A program made the position numbers and the translations under genes. Under the pieces are notes generated by a model, which was not told the origin of the DNA, made no database searches, and worked only from the letters and a program-made list of their open reading frames with translations. A stretch of DNA of 64,000 nt, from NCBI RefSeq assembly GCF_001046895.1, contig NZ_CAQI01000028.1, positions 17,194 through 81,193 of the forward strand. Reading direction: 5' to 3'. Shown piece after piece: positions 9,262-17,576 of the stretch. The first letter of the stretch is position 1, and every line of letters starts with the position of its first letter. This DNA comes from Pseudarthrobacter siccitolerans. Its GTDB lineage: Bacteria > Actinomycetota > Actinomycetes > Actinomycetales > Micrococcaceae.

Positions 9262-10287
9262 ATGACCGCCAGGAAGCCCGCCGTGACCATTGATACGAAC
9301 AACCAGCACCCCGCCACCGAGCAGCTGATCATCATCGGCTCCGGCCCCGCCGGCTACACCGCCGCCATCTACGCGGCCCGCGCCGGCCTGGCGCCGCTGG
9401 TCCTCGCGGGATCGGTCACCGCCGGCGGTGCCCTGATGAACACCACCGAAGTGGAAAACTTTCCAGGCTTCCCCGGCGGCATCCAGGGCCCGGAGCTGAT
9501 GGACGGGCTGCAGGAGCAGGCCCAGAAGTTCGGCGCCAAGGTGGTGTTCGACGACGTCACTGAGGTTTCGCTGAAGGGTCACCTGAAGACTGTGGTTACC
9601 GGCGGCGGCGAAACGCATCGGGCGCCGGCCGTCATCCTGGCAACCGGCTCGGCGTACAAGGAACTCGGCCTGCCGGAGGAGAAGAAGTTCAGCGGCCACG
9701 GGGTGTCCTGGTGCGCCACCTGCGACGGGTTCTTCTTCCGTGAGCAGGACATCATCGTGGTGGGCGGCGGCGATTCGGCCATGGAGGAAGCGATGTTCCT
9801 GACCCGGTTCGGAAAGTCCGTCACCGTCGTCGTGCGGAAAAACGAACTGCGCGCTTCCCGCATCATGGCGCAGCGGGCCAAGGACAACCCCAAGATCACG
9901 TTCGCCTGGAACTCCGCCGTCGCCGCCATCCACGGTGACGGGAAAGTGTCCGGAGTGACACTGACGGACACGCGCTCGGGGGAGACCCGGCACCACGCTG
10001 CTACGGGGATCTTCGTGGCCATCGGCCATGTCCCACGCACGGAGTTGCTGACGGGGCAGGTGGATCTGGACGAGGACGGCTACATCAAGGTGGATTCACC
10101 CACCACCGTCACCAACATTTCCGGCGTCTTCGCCTGCGGTGACGCAGTGGACCACCGCTACCGGCAGGCGATCACCGCGGCCGGCACAGGGTGCGCCGCC
10201 GCCCTCGACGCCGAACGCTACCTCGCCGCCCTGGACGACGCGGACAGCATCGCCACCGCCCTGGTGGAGGAACCCACCCATAGCTGA
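9262..10287 (+). CDS. trxB: Thioredoxin-disulfide reductase-like flavoprotein
   Basis: A 341-residue FAD/NADPH enzyme. FAD motif GSGPAG is at about 26-31, the redox pair C151-A-T-C154 sits in the CATCDG context, the NADPH motif GGGDSA is at about 168-173, and ACGDA near the C-terminus contacts FAD. This is full length for the TrxB family. An N-terminal extension of about 20 polar residues and an acidic C-terminal tail are extra. AGGAGA lies five bases before the ATG. No thioredoxin gene follows, so it could also be a TrxB paralogue with another partner. Confidence 0.9.
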   Translation: MTARKPAVTIDTNNQHPATEQLIIIGSGPAGYTAAIYAARAGLAPLVLAGSVTAGGALMNTTEVENFPGFPGGIQGPELMDGLQEQAQKFGAKVVFDDVTEVSLKGHLKTVVTGGGETHRAPAVILATGSAYKELGLPEEKKFSGHGVSWCATCDGFFFREQDIIVVGGGDSAMEEAMFLTRFGKSVTVVVRKNELRASRIMAQRAKDNPKITFAWNSAVAAIHGDGKVSGVTLTDTRSGETRHHAATGIFVAIGHVPRTELLTGQVDLDEDGYIKVDSPTTVTNISGVFACGDAVDHRYRQAITAAGTGCAAALDAERYLAALDDADSIATALVEEPTHS

Positions 10288-10311
10288 CGGACTATCGGGG
10301 AGGGCAGTTAA

Positions 10312-10360
10312 CTGAAGCGGACGACGGCGGTTACCTCCCGCCGTCGTCCGCTTCAGTTTT
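10312..10360. terminator. Bidirectional intrinsic terminator
   Basis: A perfect 19-bp stem: left arm 10312-10330 begins CTGAAGCGGACG, right arm 10338-10356 ends CGTCCGCTTCAG. The loop is 7 nt and is followed by TTTTGTT on the plus strand. It lies between the convergent trxB and the small minus-strand gene. Confidence 0.9.
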
Positions 10361-10371
10361 GTTGATGGGCG

Positions 10372-10569
10372 CTAGGCGGAGGCCAGCGCGCGGTCCTCGC
10401 CGCGGACGCTCAAGGTGAACGTGTTGGGCCCGCTGCAGGTGACGGCGATCCGGCACGTGGTGGTGTTGTGGCGGGCCGAGAGGTCACTCACCGCGGCGTC
10501 CAGCGTGTGGTGGAGGGCGGACCGGTCCCAGATTTTGAGGGTCACGGAGTCATTGGCATCGAACGTCAT
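10372..10569 (-). CDS. Small hypothetical protein (65 aa)
   Basis: A 65-residue protein beginning MTFDANDSVTLKIWDRS, with predicted mixed beta/alpha content and a DLSARHNTTTCRIAVTC segment. GGAAG precedes the ATG by about nine bases. Downstream it ends at the bidirectional terminator. No family is recognised. Host-like codon use makes it plausible. Confidence 0.5.
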   Translation of the reverse strand: MTFDANDSVTLKIWDRSALHHTLDAAVSDLSARHNTTTCRIAVTCSGPNTFTLSVRGEDRALASA

Positions 10570-10877
10570 TATTCAACTTCCATTTCATGCGGTTGGCGGC
10601 CCGGAATCTTCTTCGCCCGGACCGTGTCCTCGTCGGTGAGGACTGACTGCAGGTGGGAAAGCGCATTCCCTTGCTTCCATGGTGCAGGTTGCAGGAGGGA
10701 TTAGCAACCGGTGCAGGGATGATGTGACCAATCACACCAAGCCGTCGGGAGCGTCAGCCCGCCGGCGGCCGCACTGCTTTTCCATAGTGCCCAGAGCGGG
10801 CAAAGCGTCTCAACCGAAACGGTGATTATTGCAAGTGAGTCTCATCACGTCCGCGCGGCAGCCCACTTACAGGGGGC
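10570..10877. other. Intergenic stretch without a recognised gene
   Basis: About 308 bp between the 65-residue gene and the end of the GAF-ANTAR cluster. It presumably holds the promoter of the small gene and the 3' end of the ANTAR operon. No convincing hairpin with a T-run, tRNA or conserved operator was seen. Confidence 0.4.
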
Positions 10878-11675
10878 CTATTCGTCGAAATAGGTGTCGA
10901 TTTGTTTCTCACCCGAAATAGAGGTGATGACGGCAGCTGCCACGTCCCGCAGCTTGATGTTGCGGGAGCTGGAGGCCTTGGTGAGGATCTGGAACGCAGT
11001 GTCCCGGCTGCACCTGTTCTCGGCCATGATGGCACCGATGGCCATATCGATGACGGTTCGGGACTGCATGGCAATGGCGAGGTCGTTCCTGGCCTCACTC
11101 AGCTGGGCGATGCGAAGAACCAGCCGAAGCGAACTTGCCGCCTGGTTGGCAAACGCTTCGGCAGTGGAAATGTCCTCGTCAGTGAATCCATTGCTGCAGC
11201 CGGAGTACAGGTTCAGGACGGCTTCGGCCTCGCCGGCCAGGTTGAGCGGCACGGCAAGGATGGAGGAGACGCCATTCTCCTGGGCGGCCTTGATGTAGTG
11301 AGCCCAGCGCCGCTCCTCGGCCAGGTCAGGAACCAGGAGCGTGGTTCCGTTCCGAAGGGCCGTAAGGCAGGGGCCGTCCTTGAATCCGTTTTGCAATTCG
11401 TCCAGCGCGCGCGCCGCCACGTCGCTGCTGGCCACAGCTTCGGGTCTCTTGCGTCGCATGACGGTGACGCCGCTGTGGATCCGGTTGCCCGGGGAGGACA
11501 GCCGGGAAGAGGCAATCAACGCCAGGTCGGTCAGGAAGCTGACAACGTCCTTGCTGTCCAGGACCAGTTCCTTCAGCCGCGTCTCCAGGTCCGGGGCGGG
11601 GGCCGGGGCAGGGGGCGGGGCGGCCTGCGGCAACGCACTAAAGCTTCCAGCGCCGCCATGCTCGTGGTTTGTCAC
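10878..11675 (-). CDS. GAF-ANTAR regulator 1
   Basis: A 265-residue protein with a Pro/Ala-rich N-terminus, a GAF domain (about 45-185, with DGPC and RRWAHYIKAAQENGVSS) and an ANTAR RNA-binding domain (about 195-255, with SRTVIDMAIGAIMAENRCS and NIKLRDVA). ANTAR proteins bind tandem hairpins in mRNA and prevent transcription termination; the GAF domain is the likely signal input. Its ATG overlaps the stop of the small gene before it (ATGA), making a three-gene unit with 11672 and 11923. Confidence 0.9.
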   Translation of the reverse strand: MTNHEHGGAGSFSALPQAAPPPAPAPAPDLETRLKELVLDSKDVVSFLTDLALIASSRLSSPGNRIHSGVTVMRRKRPEAVASSDVAARALDELQNGFKDGPCLTALRNGTTLLVPDLAEERRWAHYIKAAQENGVSSILAVPLNLAGEAEAVLNLYSGCSNGFTDEDISTAEAFANQAASSLRLVLRIAQLSEARNDLAIAMQSRTVIDMAIGAIMAENRCSRDTAFQILTKASSSRNIKLRDVAAAVITSISGEKQIDTYFDE

Positions 11676-11920
11676 AGTGATTCGCCTTCCATCAGTTCCG
11701 TCATGGCCATGGCGATCAGGGCCACCTGGCCGGCCGGGATGTCAAGGGCCTCATGGAGGTAAGCATCCAGGGACATCTCGTCCATCCCCCCGCCCAGCCC
11801 GTAGTAGTAGGTCCACAATTTCGCTAACGGAAGGTCTGTCCTCCGGAAGCGCTCCGCGGTGCCCCGCAGGTCTTCTGCCCGGTCCGGTTGTTCCGGACCG
11901 TCGGCCCCAGGGGAATACAT
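11672..11920 (-). CDS. Small partner protein s1 of GAF-ANTAR regulators
   Basis: An 82-residue protein with the pattern LWTYYYGLGGGMDE..LDAYLHEALDIPAGQ...MAMTELME. It aligns with the products at 12817 and 15376 (LWxxYFGxxG...ExxxxAYLxxxLxLPxxQ...ANELI). It starts two bases after the stop of GAF-ANTAR 2 and overlaps the start of GAF-ANTAR 1, so it is tightly coupled to both. It is predicted all-helical and soluble. No known family is recognised; a role as antagonist or co-factor of the neighbouring regulator is inference from position. Confidence 0.7.
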   Translation of the reverse strand: MYSPGADGPEQPDRAEDLRGTAERFRRTDLPLAKLWTYYYGLGGGMDEMSLDAYLHEALDIPAGQVALIAMAMTELMEGESL

Positions 11921-11922
11921 TG

Positions 11923-12648
11923 CTACTCTCCGTCCCGCTGGATTTGGGGGAGTCCAGCACCCCGGACGATGTCAGTGGCGATGTCGTTCATACGGCGATT
12001 AGTGGACTTCGCCGCCAGCTGCAGGATGGCCAGGGCATCGTCGCGTCCGCCGCGCTGCTGGGCCATGATCAGGGAGACGGCCGCGTCCACCACGGCGCGG
12101 GACTTCAGTGCGGCGCGGAGGTGCTCGGGGTGAACGTCGGTTCCGTGCAGCCGCAGGGCGATCCGCAGGACCCGGGACATGGCCGCGGCGTGCTCTTCGA
12201 GAAGCCCTACGGTCTCCGCGTTGAAGGCGCCCACCGTGGTTGCATAGCAGTTCAATCCCGCGTGCGAGAACGGGTCGGTGGGGATGGGAACCGCCAGCAC
12301 CGAGCGCACGCCTTCCTGGAGTGCTGCTTCGAGGTAGTCGCTCCAGCGCTCGTCGTTTTTCAGGTCCGCGATCAACACCAGGCGCTGCTGCCGGGCGGCA
12401 GTCAGGCATGGTCCGTCGCCGAACGCGTACTGCGTTTCGTCCAGCCGGCGGCCCTCCTCATTGCTGCTGGCAACCGTTGCGGCTCCGCCGTCGCGGTCCA
12501 CCGTGATGGTGCAGGTGATCCGGCCGCCGGAGTCCAGCAGTGAGGCGGAGATCGTGGCCAGACCCAGGAGGAATTCGGGGAATCCGGGACTCTCGAGGAG
12601 CAAATCCTGCATCCGGTCCAACGTGGTAAGTCTGCTGTCCTGGGCCAT
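11923..12648 (-). CDS. GAF-ANTAR regulator 2
   Basis: A 241-residue protein with a GAF domain containing FGDGPCLTAARQQ and RWSDYLEAALQEGVRSVLAVP, and a C-terminal ANTAR segment with LKSRAVVDAAVSLIMAQQR. The usual NRCS after the ANTAR core is replaced by RGGRDDALAIL. The ATG at 12648 is chosen for the GAGGG just before it; an upstream ATG would add 13 residues. It is the first gene of the unit GAF-ANTAR 2, s1, GAF-ANTAR 1. Confidence 0.88.
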   Translation of the reverse strand: MAQDSRLTTLDRMQDLLLESPGFPEFLLGLATISASLLDSGGRITCTITVDRDGGAATVASSNEEGRRLDETQYAFGDGPCLTAARQQRLVLIADLKNDERWSDYLEAALQEGVRSVLAVPIPTDPFSHAGLNCYATTVGAFNAETVGLLEEHAAAMSRVLRIALRLHGTDVHPEHLRAALKSRAVVDAAVSLIMAQQRGGRDDALAILQLAAKSTNRRMNDIATDIVRGAGLPQIQRDGE

Positions 12649-12816
12649 GGGCCCTCGATCCCTAGGTGCGCCCTGGGCAGTGCCCATGGCTGGCGGCCTC
12701 CGCTCTTTACGCGGCGGACCCGATCATTCAACCCCTGGATCTGATGACTATCCCGAAATCTCCTACTACCGACACTACGCCGGTACCTGGCCTATTGATA
12801 TGCCGCCTGCTTGGAT

Positions 12817-13155
12817 CTACTCGTCCGGGTCCGATGGCCGCCCTGTGCCGTCTTCCCGGATCTCTGATGCGGCGGGACCGGGGCCGGGCCCGCCGTCGAA
12901 ATCGTCGGAATAGGGCGCATGCGGCCGGGGGAGGTCGTCAATCAGTTCATTGGCCGCCAGCGCCAGCAGGTCGCGCTGTACGGGGGGCAGTGACAGCAGC
13001 CCCTGGAGGTAGGCTTCCACTTCATATTCGCCGGCATCTCCGGACATGCCGAAATATTTCAGCCACAGTTCCGATATGGAGATACCTGCCGCCCTCATTG
13101 CTGAACGGAGCCTGCGCCTTTGTTCCGGTTCATTAGGATCGAAGCCCATGGGCAT
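12817..13155 (-). CDS. Small partner protein s2 of GAF-ANTAR regulators
   Basis: A 112-residue protein. Residues about 12-80 carry the shared pattern ELWLKYFGMSGDAGEYEVEAYL, LLSLPPVQRDLL and ANELIDDLP. The tail is Gly/Pro/Asp-rich and probably disordered. It starts three bases after the GAF-ANTAR 3 stop; a second ATG two codons later is equally possible. Nearly identical in its core to the protein at 15376, as their two upstream GAF-ANTAR genes are to each other, which suggests duplication of the pair as one block. Confidence 0.7.
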   Translation of the reverse strand: MPMGFDPNEPEQRRRLRSAMRAAGISISELWLKYFGMSGDAGEYEVEAYLQGLLSLPPVQRDLLALAANELIDDLPRPHAPYSDDFDGGPGPGPAASEIREDGTGRPSDPDE

Positions 13156-13158
13156 TCC

Positions 13159-13878
13159 CTACGATCCGGATGCCGGCGTCCCGGCCAGGACTCGTTCGCT
13201 GATGTCCTGCAATGCTGTGTTTTCGTGGCGGGCTTGCCTGATCAGCCAGTGCAGGGCTGCTTCGTGGCTGATGCCCCGGCGCTCCATCAGGACGCCGCAG
13301 GCCCGGTTCACGAGGTCGCGGCTGTACAAGGACATCTGCAGGCCCTCAGTCATCTTGTGCGGCGCTTCGCTGGCCTGGATGTGCGAGAGCAGTGTTGCCG
13401 CCGGCGCGGCAAAAAGCTGCAGCAGGGTGGTACTGGCCTCGTCATAGATATTCGGTGCGGCGGCGTACAGCTTCAGTGCGCCGAGTGACTCTTTGCCGGC
13501 GATGAGGGGAGCGCTGACAACCGAGCGAACTGGCAGGCCTTGCACGGCCTTGCGCCATTCGGTCCAGCGGGACTCATGCTGGATGTCCTTGAGCAGGACC
13601 GGTTTTTCCGTGGCCCAGGCGGTCAGGCACGGGCCTTCGCCGCATTCGTACTGGACGGCGTCGGCCTCTGCCACAATCCTGTCGGTGTACCCGCTGCTGG
13701 TGCGGCGTCCGCGGGCATCCAGGAGGGACACGCCGGCCCCGATGGTGCCCGGAACCGACTCTTTGGCCGCCTGCGCAAGGAGCCGGACGGCCGTGTTCAC
13801 CTTTTCCTCGGTCAGCAGCAGCCCCTGGATGCGAGCGATCACCGTGCTGAGCTCGTCAAGGGGAAGTTGCTGCGCCAT
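13159..13878 (-). CDS. GAF-ANTAR regulator 3 (divergent ANTAR)
   Basis: A 239-residue protein. The GAF domain holds CGEGPCLTAWATEKPVLL and SRWTEWRKAVQGLPVRS. The C-terminal ANTAR-like part is SRDLVNRACGVLMERRGIS, followed by HENTALQDISERVL. This subfamily keeps the three-helix pattern but lacks the common IMA(Q/E)NRCS. Its closest relative in the window is the product at 15653. Two hairpins (13897-13931 and 13963-13979) lie between it and the upstream P450 gene. Confidence 0.85.
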   Translation of the reverse strand: MAQQLPLDELSTVIARIQGLLLTEEKVNTAVRLLAQAAKESVPGTIGAGVSLLDARGRRTSSGYTDRIVAEADAVQYECGEGPCLTAWATEKPVLLKDIQHESRWTEWRKAVQGLPVRSVVSAPLIAGKESLGALKLYAAAPNIYDEASTTLLQLFAAPAATLLSHIQASEAPHKMTEGLQMSLYSRDLVNRACGVLMERRGISHEAALHWLIRQARHENTALQDISERVLAGTPASGS

Positions 13879-13896
13879 AGTTCCAGCATAGGGCCA

Positions 13897-13931
13897 AGGC
13901 CTTCCCGCCGCCCCTTGGGCTCACGGGAAGG
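13897..13931 (-). promoter_or_regulatory. Leader hairpin before GAF-ANTAR 3
   Basis: CCTTCCCG (13900-13907) pairs with CGGGAAGG (13924-13931), and the loop can form a nested GCCC/GGGC. With the hairpin at 13963 it makes a tandem-hairpin leader. ANTAR proteins act on paired hairpins, but the loop sequences do not obviously match the known target, so this is only a candidate. Confidence 0.35.
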
Positions 13932-13962
13932 CTGCCTCCGGCCGGAAGGATTACGACGGCGG

Positions 13963-13979
13963 GCGCGCACCGTGCGCGC
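13963..13979 (-). terminator. Hairpin after the P450 gene
   Basis: GCGCGCAC and GTGCGCGC flank a single C, so the practical loop is about 5 nt. It begins five bases downstream of the P450 stop on the minus strand. There is no T-run. Confidence 0.5.
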
Positions 13980-13983
13980 GAGT

Positions 13984-15360
13984 TCAGGCACTCGGCTCCG
14001 GGCTGGGATGCGGCTGCTTCCCGGCGACCGTGAAACTCAAGGAGAAATTGTTGAGCGCTCCGGGAAGCCGCGTGCCTGGACTCAGGGCGTGCGACGATGA
14101 CAGCGTGAAAGTGGTCTCCCCGATGAGGGAGGCCAGCATGGCGCTGGTGAGCATCAGCACCAGCTGGCGGCCGGGGCAGACCACCGGACCTTCGCTGAAG
14201 GGAACCAGGGGCCAGTCCTCGTTCCCGTCGCGGTCCAGCCAGCGTTCCGGTTTGAAGGAGTGCGCCTGGGGAACGTTGGCCTCGTCCCGATGGAAGTAGG
14301 GGGCATAGATCAGTACGCCGCAGCCCGCGGGCATGTCGCCGTCGGGCCACTGCACTTCCCTGGTGGTCTGGCGGAGGATCATGGGCGTTGTGGGCCACAA
14401 CCGCAGGGACTCCAGGACGCAGGCGCGCAGGAAGGGCAGGTGCTGGTATTCCGTGGCATCCTGCTGCACCTCCTCCCTTGCCCGGGCGATGTGTCCCGGA
14501 TGTGTGGCCAGGAGGGCCAGCGTCCTGAACGTTGCCATGCCGGCCGGCTCGAAGGCGAACAGCCACTGGGGGACCTGGTCTACGGGTGCTGCTTCCTGTC
14601 CGGGGTGCATTTTCGCCATGGAAAATCCCAGGCTGCCCGGCTCCGCGTGCTTCAACCGGTCCGTCAAGCGGGTGAGGAACCTGGTACGCAATCCCGTGTC
14701 CTTGGGCTTGAGGAAGGACCAGTTCGCGTTCTTCCTCAGTGACGCCAGCATGTTGGTGAGCTCGTGGTCGTCACGGGCCTGGTCGCCGAAGACTGTCCGC
14801 CGCACCACCCGGTACCAGGACTGGATGAAGTTGTCCCATCCCAGTTCAGAACTTCCCTCCGGTCTGCCATCCTTGATGCCCTGCAGCAGCTGTCCGGCCT
14901 CTTCCTGCACGATCGGCAGGAATGTTGCCGCCAGCCGGTGCACCGGGCTGTGGGTGTCGAGGACCTGCTCCTGCAAAGCACGCCGTGCCGTCCTTTCCCG
15001 CCCTTCCGAAATCAGCACGAACCGAGGCTCAAAGTGTGCCAGTGCCGCCTTCTTTTCGCTGCTGGCGGGCGAGAACGGCTCAGGTGAGTTGGCCAGGACA
15101 TAGTGCAGATGGTCCGGCTGCAGCACCACGGCCTGCGGGCGTCCGGGGATACGGAGCAGCAACGGCCCTTTGCGGTACTTCCCCGCCAGTTTGGCCATCC
15201 TGCGGGCTGCCCGGTCATCGAGGCCCAGCCGTTCGGCTCCGGCCTCCATCTTCGGCCGCCTGATGATCGGTCCTTTGGCGACTGTGGGCAGGAAAACGTC
15301 GAACAGGAAAGCGGCTGACTCCGAGGCTGTGGCCTTGGGAAGACCGGTGCGGCGAGGCAT
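13984..15360 (-). CDS. Cytochrome P450, atypical
   Basis: A 458-residue P450 with the K-helix ESLR, the PERW segment and the heme loop PFSEGPVVCPGRQ, whose Cys is the fifth iron ligand. The I-helix, normally (A/G)GxxT, reads LFAFEPAGMATFRTL, so the usual acid-alcohol pair is not evident. The N-terminus lacks a membrane anchor. It starts 15 bp after the small partner gene at 15376 with AAGGAG before the ATG, so it lies in one unit with GAF-ANTAR 4 and s3 and is a plausible output of that regulator. The substrate is unknown. Confidence 0.85.
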   Translation of the reverse strand: MPRRTGLPKATASESAAFLFDVFLPTVAKGPIIRRPKMEAGAERLGLDDRAARRMAKLAGKYRKGPLLLRIPGRPQAVVLQPDHLHYVLANSPEPFSPASSEKKAALAHFEPRFVLISEGRERTARRALQEQVLDTHSPVHRLAATFLPIVQEEAGQLLQGIKDGRPEGSSELGWDNFIQSWYRVVRRTVFGDQARDDHELTNMLASLRKNANWSFLKPKDTGLRTRFLTRLTDRLKHAEPGSLGFSMAKMHPGQEAAPVDQVPQWLFAFEPAGMATFRTLALLATHPGHIARAREEVQQDATEYQHLPFLRACVLESLRLWPTTPMILRQTTREVQWPDGDMPAGCGVLIYAPYFHRDEANVPQAHSFKPERWLDRDGNEDWPLVPFSEGPVVCPGRQLVLMLTSAMLASLIGETTFTLSSSHALSPGTRLPGALNNFSLSFTVAGKQPHPSPEPSA

Positions 15361-15375
15361 GGATCGGACTCCTTG

Positions 15376-15666
15376 TTATTTGATGAGATCCTGCAAGTAG
15401 GGCGCCCGGGGCAGCGGCGGCAGTTCGTCGATGAGTTCGTTGGCTGCGTGCGCCAGCAGGTCGCGTTGGCTCGGGGGCAGGGAGAACAGCGACTGGATGT
15501 AGGCATCCACCTCGTATTCACCCACCATTCCGCCGATGCTGAAGTAGCGCAGCCACAGATCTCCATGCCGGAGGCCGGAGCGCTGCAGGGCTTTGCGCAG
15601 GAGCCGGCTTTGCTCCTGTTCAAGACCCGCCGAAGAGTCGGGGCCGCCTATTTCATGGTCCGTCAT
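15376..15666 (-). CDS. Small partner protein s3 of GAF-ANTAR regulators
   Basis: A 96-residue protein with the core DLWLRYFSIGGMVGEYEVDAYI, LFSLPPSQRDLL and ANELIDELP, closely matching the product at 12817. The internal ATG at 15666 is preferred. It overlaps the end of GAF-ANTAR 4 by 14 bp, and the longer frame would run far back into that gene. It is followed after 15 bp by the P450. It is helical and soluble; the role is unknown. Confidence 0.7.
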   Translation of the reverse strand: MTDHEIGGPDSSAGLEQEQSRLLRKALQRSGLRHGDLWLRYFSIGGMVGEYEVDAYIQSLFSLPPSQRDLLAHAANELIDELPPLPRAPYLQDLIK

Positions 15667-16381
15667 CAGGGGCCCTCTTGGTTCCGGTGAGGATCTCGGT
15701 GCTGATGCTGAAGAGTGACTGCCTGCTGGTCTTGGAGAGCTCCACGAGCTGCTGAAGTGCCGTGGTCTGGTCAAGGCCGTGCAGGTGCATCAGGAAACCC
15801 TGGGCGCGGTTGATCGTGTCCCGGCTGTCCAGGGCAGAAGCGAGGACTTCGGTGAATCGTTGTGGAGCCTCCGAGCTCTGGATATTGTCCAGGAGAGTGG
15901 CTGCGGGCACGGCAAGCTTTTCCAGCGGCCGCGCGCTGGCATCGTCATACGCGCCAGGCCGGGTTGAATAAATTTTCAGTGCCCCCAGGCATCGCGTGCC
16001 TGCCATCAACGGCGAGCTGATCACGGAGCGGATGGAGAGCTCCCGGACCGCCTGGGACCACAAGGGCCAGCGGCCGTCAGTAGCGACGTCCTGAATCACC
16101 ACACTGCGTTCGGTGGCCCACGCTGTAATGCACGGCCCCTCGCCGAGCTCGTACTGGGCGGAGTCCGCTTTAAGGACCAGGGGGTCAGTGGCCCCAGTGC
16201 TGGTCCTCCTGCCGCTTTCGTCCATGAGCGATGCGCCTGCCCCCGAACTTTCCGGGAAAGCTTCACGGATGCCCTCGGCGAGCCGTTGGACGGCCCTGTC
16301 TACCTTTTCCTCGGTCAGGAGAAGGCCCCTTATCCGCGCAAGCGCGAGAGTGAGTTCGTCCAAGGGAAGTTGCTGTGGCAT
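15653..16381 (-). CDS. GAF-ANTAR regulator 4 (divergent ANTAR)
   Basis: A 242-residue paralogue of GAF-ANTAR 3. Both begin M(A/P)QQLPLDEL and share LGEGPC(I/L)TAWATE in the GAF domain. The ANTAR region SRDTINRAQGFLMHLHGLD and LVELSKTSRQSLFSISTEIL is more eroded than in 3, so RNA binding may be altered. It is the first gene of a unit with s3 and the P450. The 247-bp gap to the divergent GAF-ANTAR 5 should hold both promoters. Confidence 0.85.
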   Translation of the reverse strand: MPQQLPLDELTLALARIRGLLLTEEKVDRAVQRLAEGIREAFPESSGAGASLMDESGRRTSTGATDPLVLKADSAQYELGEGPCITAWATERSVVIQDVATDGRWPLWSQAVRELSIRSVISSPLMAGTRCLGALKIYSTRPGAYDDASARPLEKLAVPAATLLDNIQSSEAPQRFTEVLASALDSRDTINRAQGFLMHLHGLDQTTALQQLVELSKTSRQSLFSISTEILTGTKRAPDDGP

Positions 16382-16628
16382 GGGAGCGGACCTTCTGCGA
16401 AGGACATTGCTGTCCTTTGGGGGTGCCCCCTGCTGGGCCGGGATCGGAAAGTAATTTTCCCTCCATCACAAGAATAGACCCTGGCGATGCCGTCGCGAGG
16501 GGTTCCGGCGCATCGGCTTTCCGGAAGCCCGTCAAATCGATGTAGGCTGATCGAAGCGTTTGGAAGTGGGCGTCTAAAAGGCCGCGTTGGAATCTCCCGC
16601 GGTTGAAGCCCGACTTCACGGATATGTA
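16382..16628. promoter_or_regulatory. Divergent promoter region between GAF-ANTAR 4 and 5
   Basis: A 247-bp intergenic stretch with locally AT-rich segments around 16445-16475 (AAAGTAATTTTCCC). It must contain leftward and rightward promoters, but no pair of -35/-10 boxes is convincing by eye. No gene was seen in it. Confidence 0.4.
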
Positions 16629-17396
16629 ATGGACGCCCTACCCGATACCGCCTCTTTGCATGTTGCCCCCGCAGTTCAGGACGGCATCATTTCCCGCCTC
16701 CAGGACCTCGTCCTGCAGGCCGACGATGCCCAGGACTTTTTCAAGGAACTCGCCGTTTTCTCGGCTTCCCTCCTGGCCCCGCCCGGCGAAGCCGTGCATT
16801 GCAACCTCACCGTGGTGCGCCGGAAGCGGCCGGTTTCCATCGCCTCCAGTACGCCCACAGCACGCGTGATGGAGGACCTGCAGTACGCCTATGGTGACGG
16901 CCCTTGCCTCACGGCCATGCGCACGGGCAAAACCGTGTACGTGGCCGATGTGGCGAGGGAGCACCGCTGGCCGGAATACACCCAGGCGGTCGCAGGACAC
17001 GGCGTCAGTTCTATTCTGGGCGTGCCCCTGGAGCTGGAGGGGAATTCCTCGGCTGCTTTGAATATCTACTCCTCGGCAGTTGACGGATTCTCTCCCGAGG
17101 ACATCGCACGCGCCGAATCGTTTGGCGAGCAATCCGCCAAGACGCTGCGGCTGGAGCTGCGCCTTGCCCAGCTGAGGGATGCGAAGGAGGACCTGGAAGC
17201 TGCGATGAAATCACGGACCGCCATCGATATTGCCGTCGGCGTGATCATGGCCCAGAACCGTTGCAGCCAGGCCGCAGCCATGGCCATTTTGAGGAAGGCC
17301 TCCAACAGCCGCAACATCAAGCTCCGGGATGTGGCCGCAGGCGTCATCGAATCTGTCTCGCCCGATCCCGCCTTGTGGACGCACTTCGAGGAGTAA
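16629..17396 (+). CDS. GAF-ANTAR regulator 5
   Basis: A 255-residue protein with a GAF domain (YGDGPCLTAMRTGK, HRWPEYTQAVAGHGVSS) and a canonical ANTAR domain (MKSRTAIDIAVGVIMAQNRCS, NIKLRDVAAGVI). It ends in an acidic HFEE. Closest in the window to regulators 1 and 6. The ATG at 16629 is taken; a TTG 14 codons upstream is possible. Divergent from GAF-ANTAR 4. Confidence 0.88.
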   Translation: MDALPDTASLHVAPAVQDGIISRLQDLVLQADDAQDFFKELAVFSASLLAPPGEAVHCNLTVVRRKRPVSIASSTPTARVMEDLQYAYGDGPCLTAMRTGKTVYVADVAREHRWPEYTQAVAGHGVSSILGVPLELEGNSSAALNIYSSAVDGFSPEDIARAESFGEQSAKTLRLELRLAQLRDAKEDLEAAMKSRTAIDIAVGVIMAQNRCSQAAAMAILRKASNSRNIKLRDVAAGVIESVSPDPALWTHFEE

Positions 17397-17576
17397 CGCG
17401 ACGCTCATGCGCCTGCCTGAAGCATGATTGGACAGAAGGACAGCCAGTGCGTACATTTTTAGTGGTAGGCGTCACACCCGCTGGCGACCTACCCCTCCGG
17501 GCCATGTGCAGGGCCTTCAGGAGTGACCGCTGTAGCAAGACGGCGGACAGATGCACACCGGCGAAAGAGAGCCATC

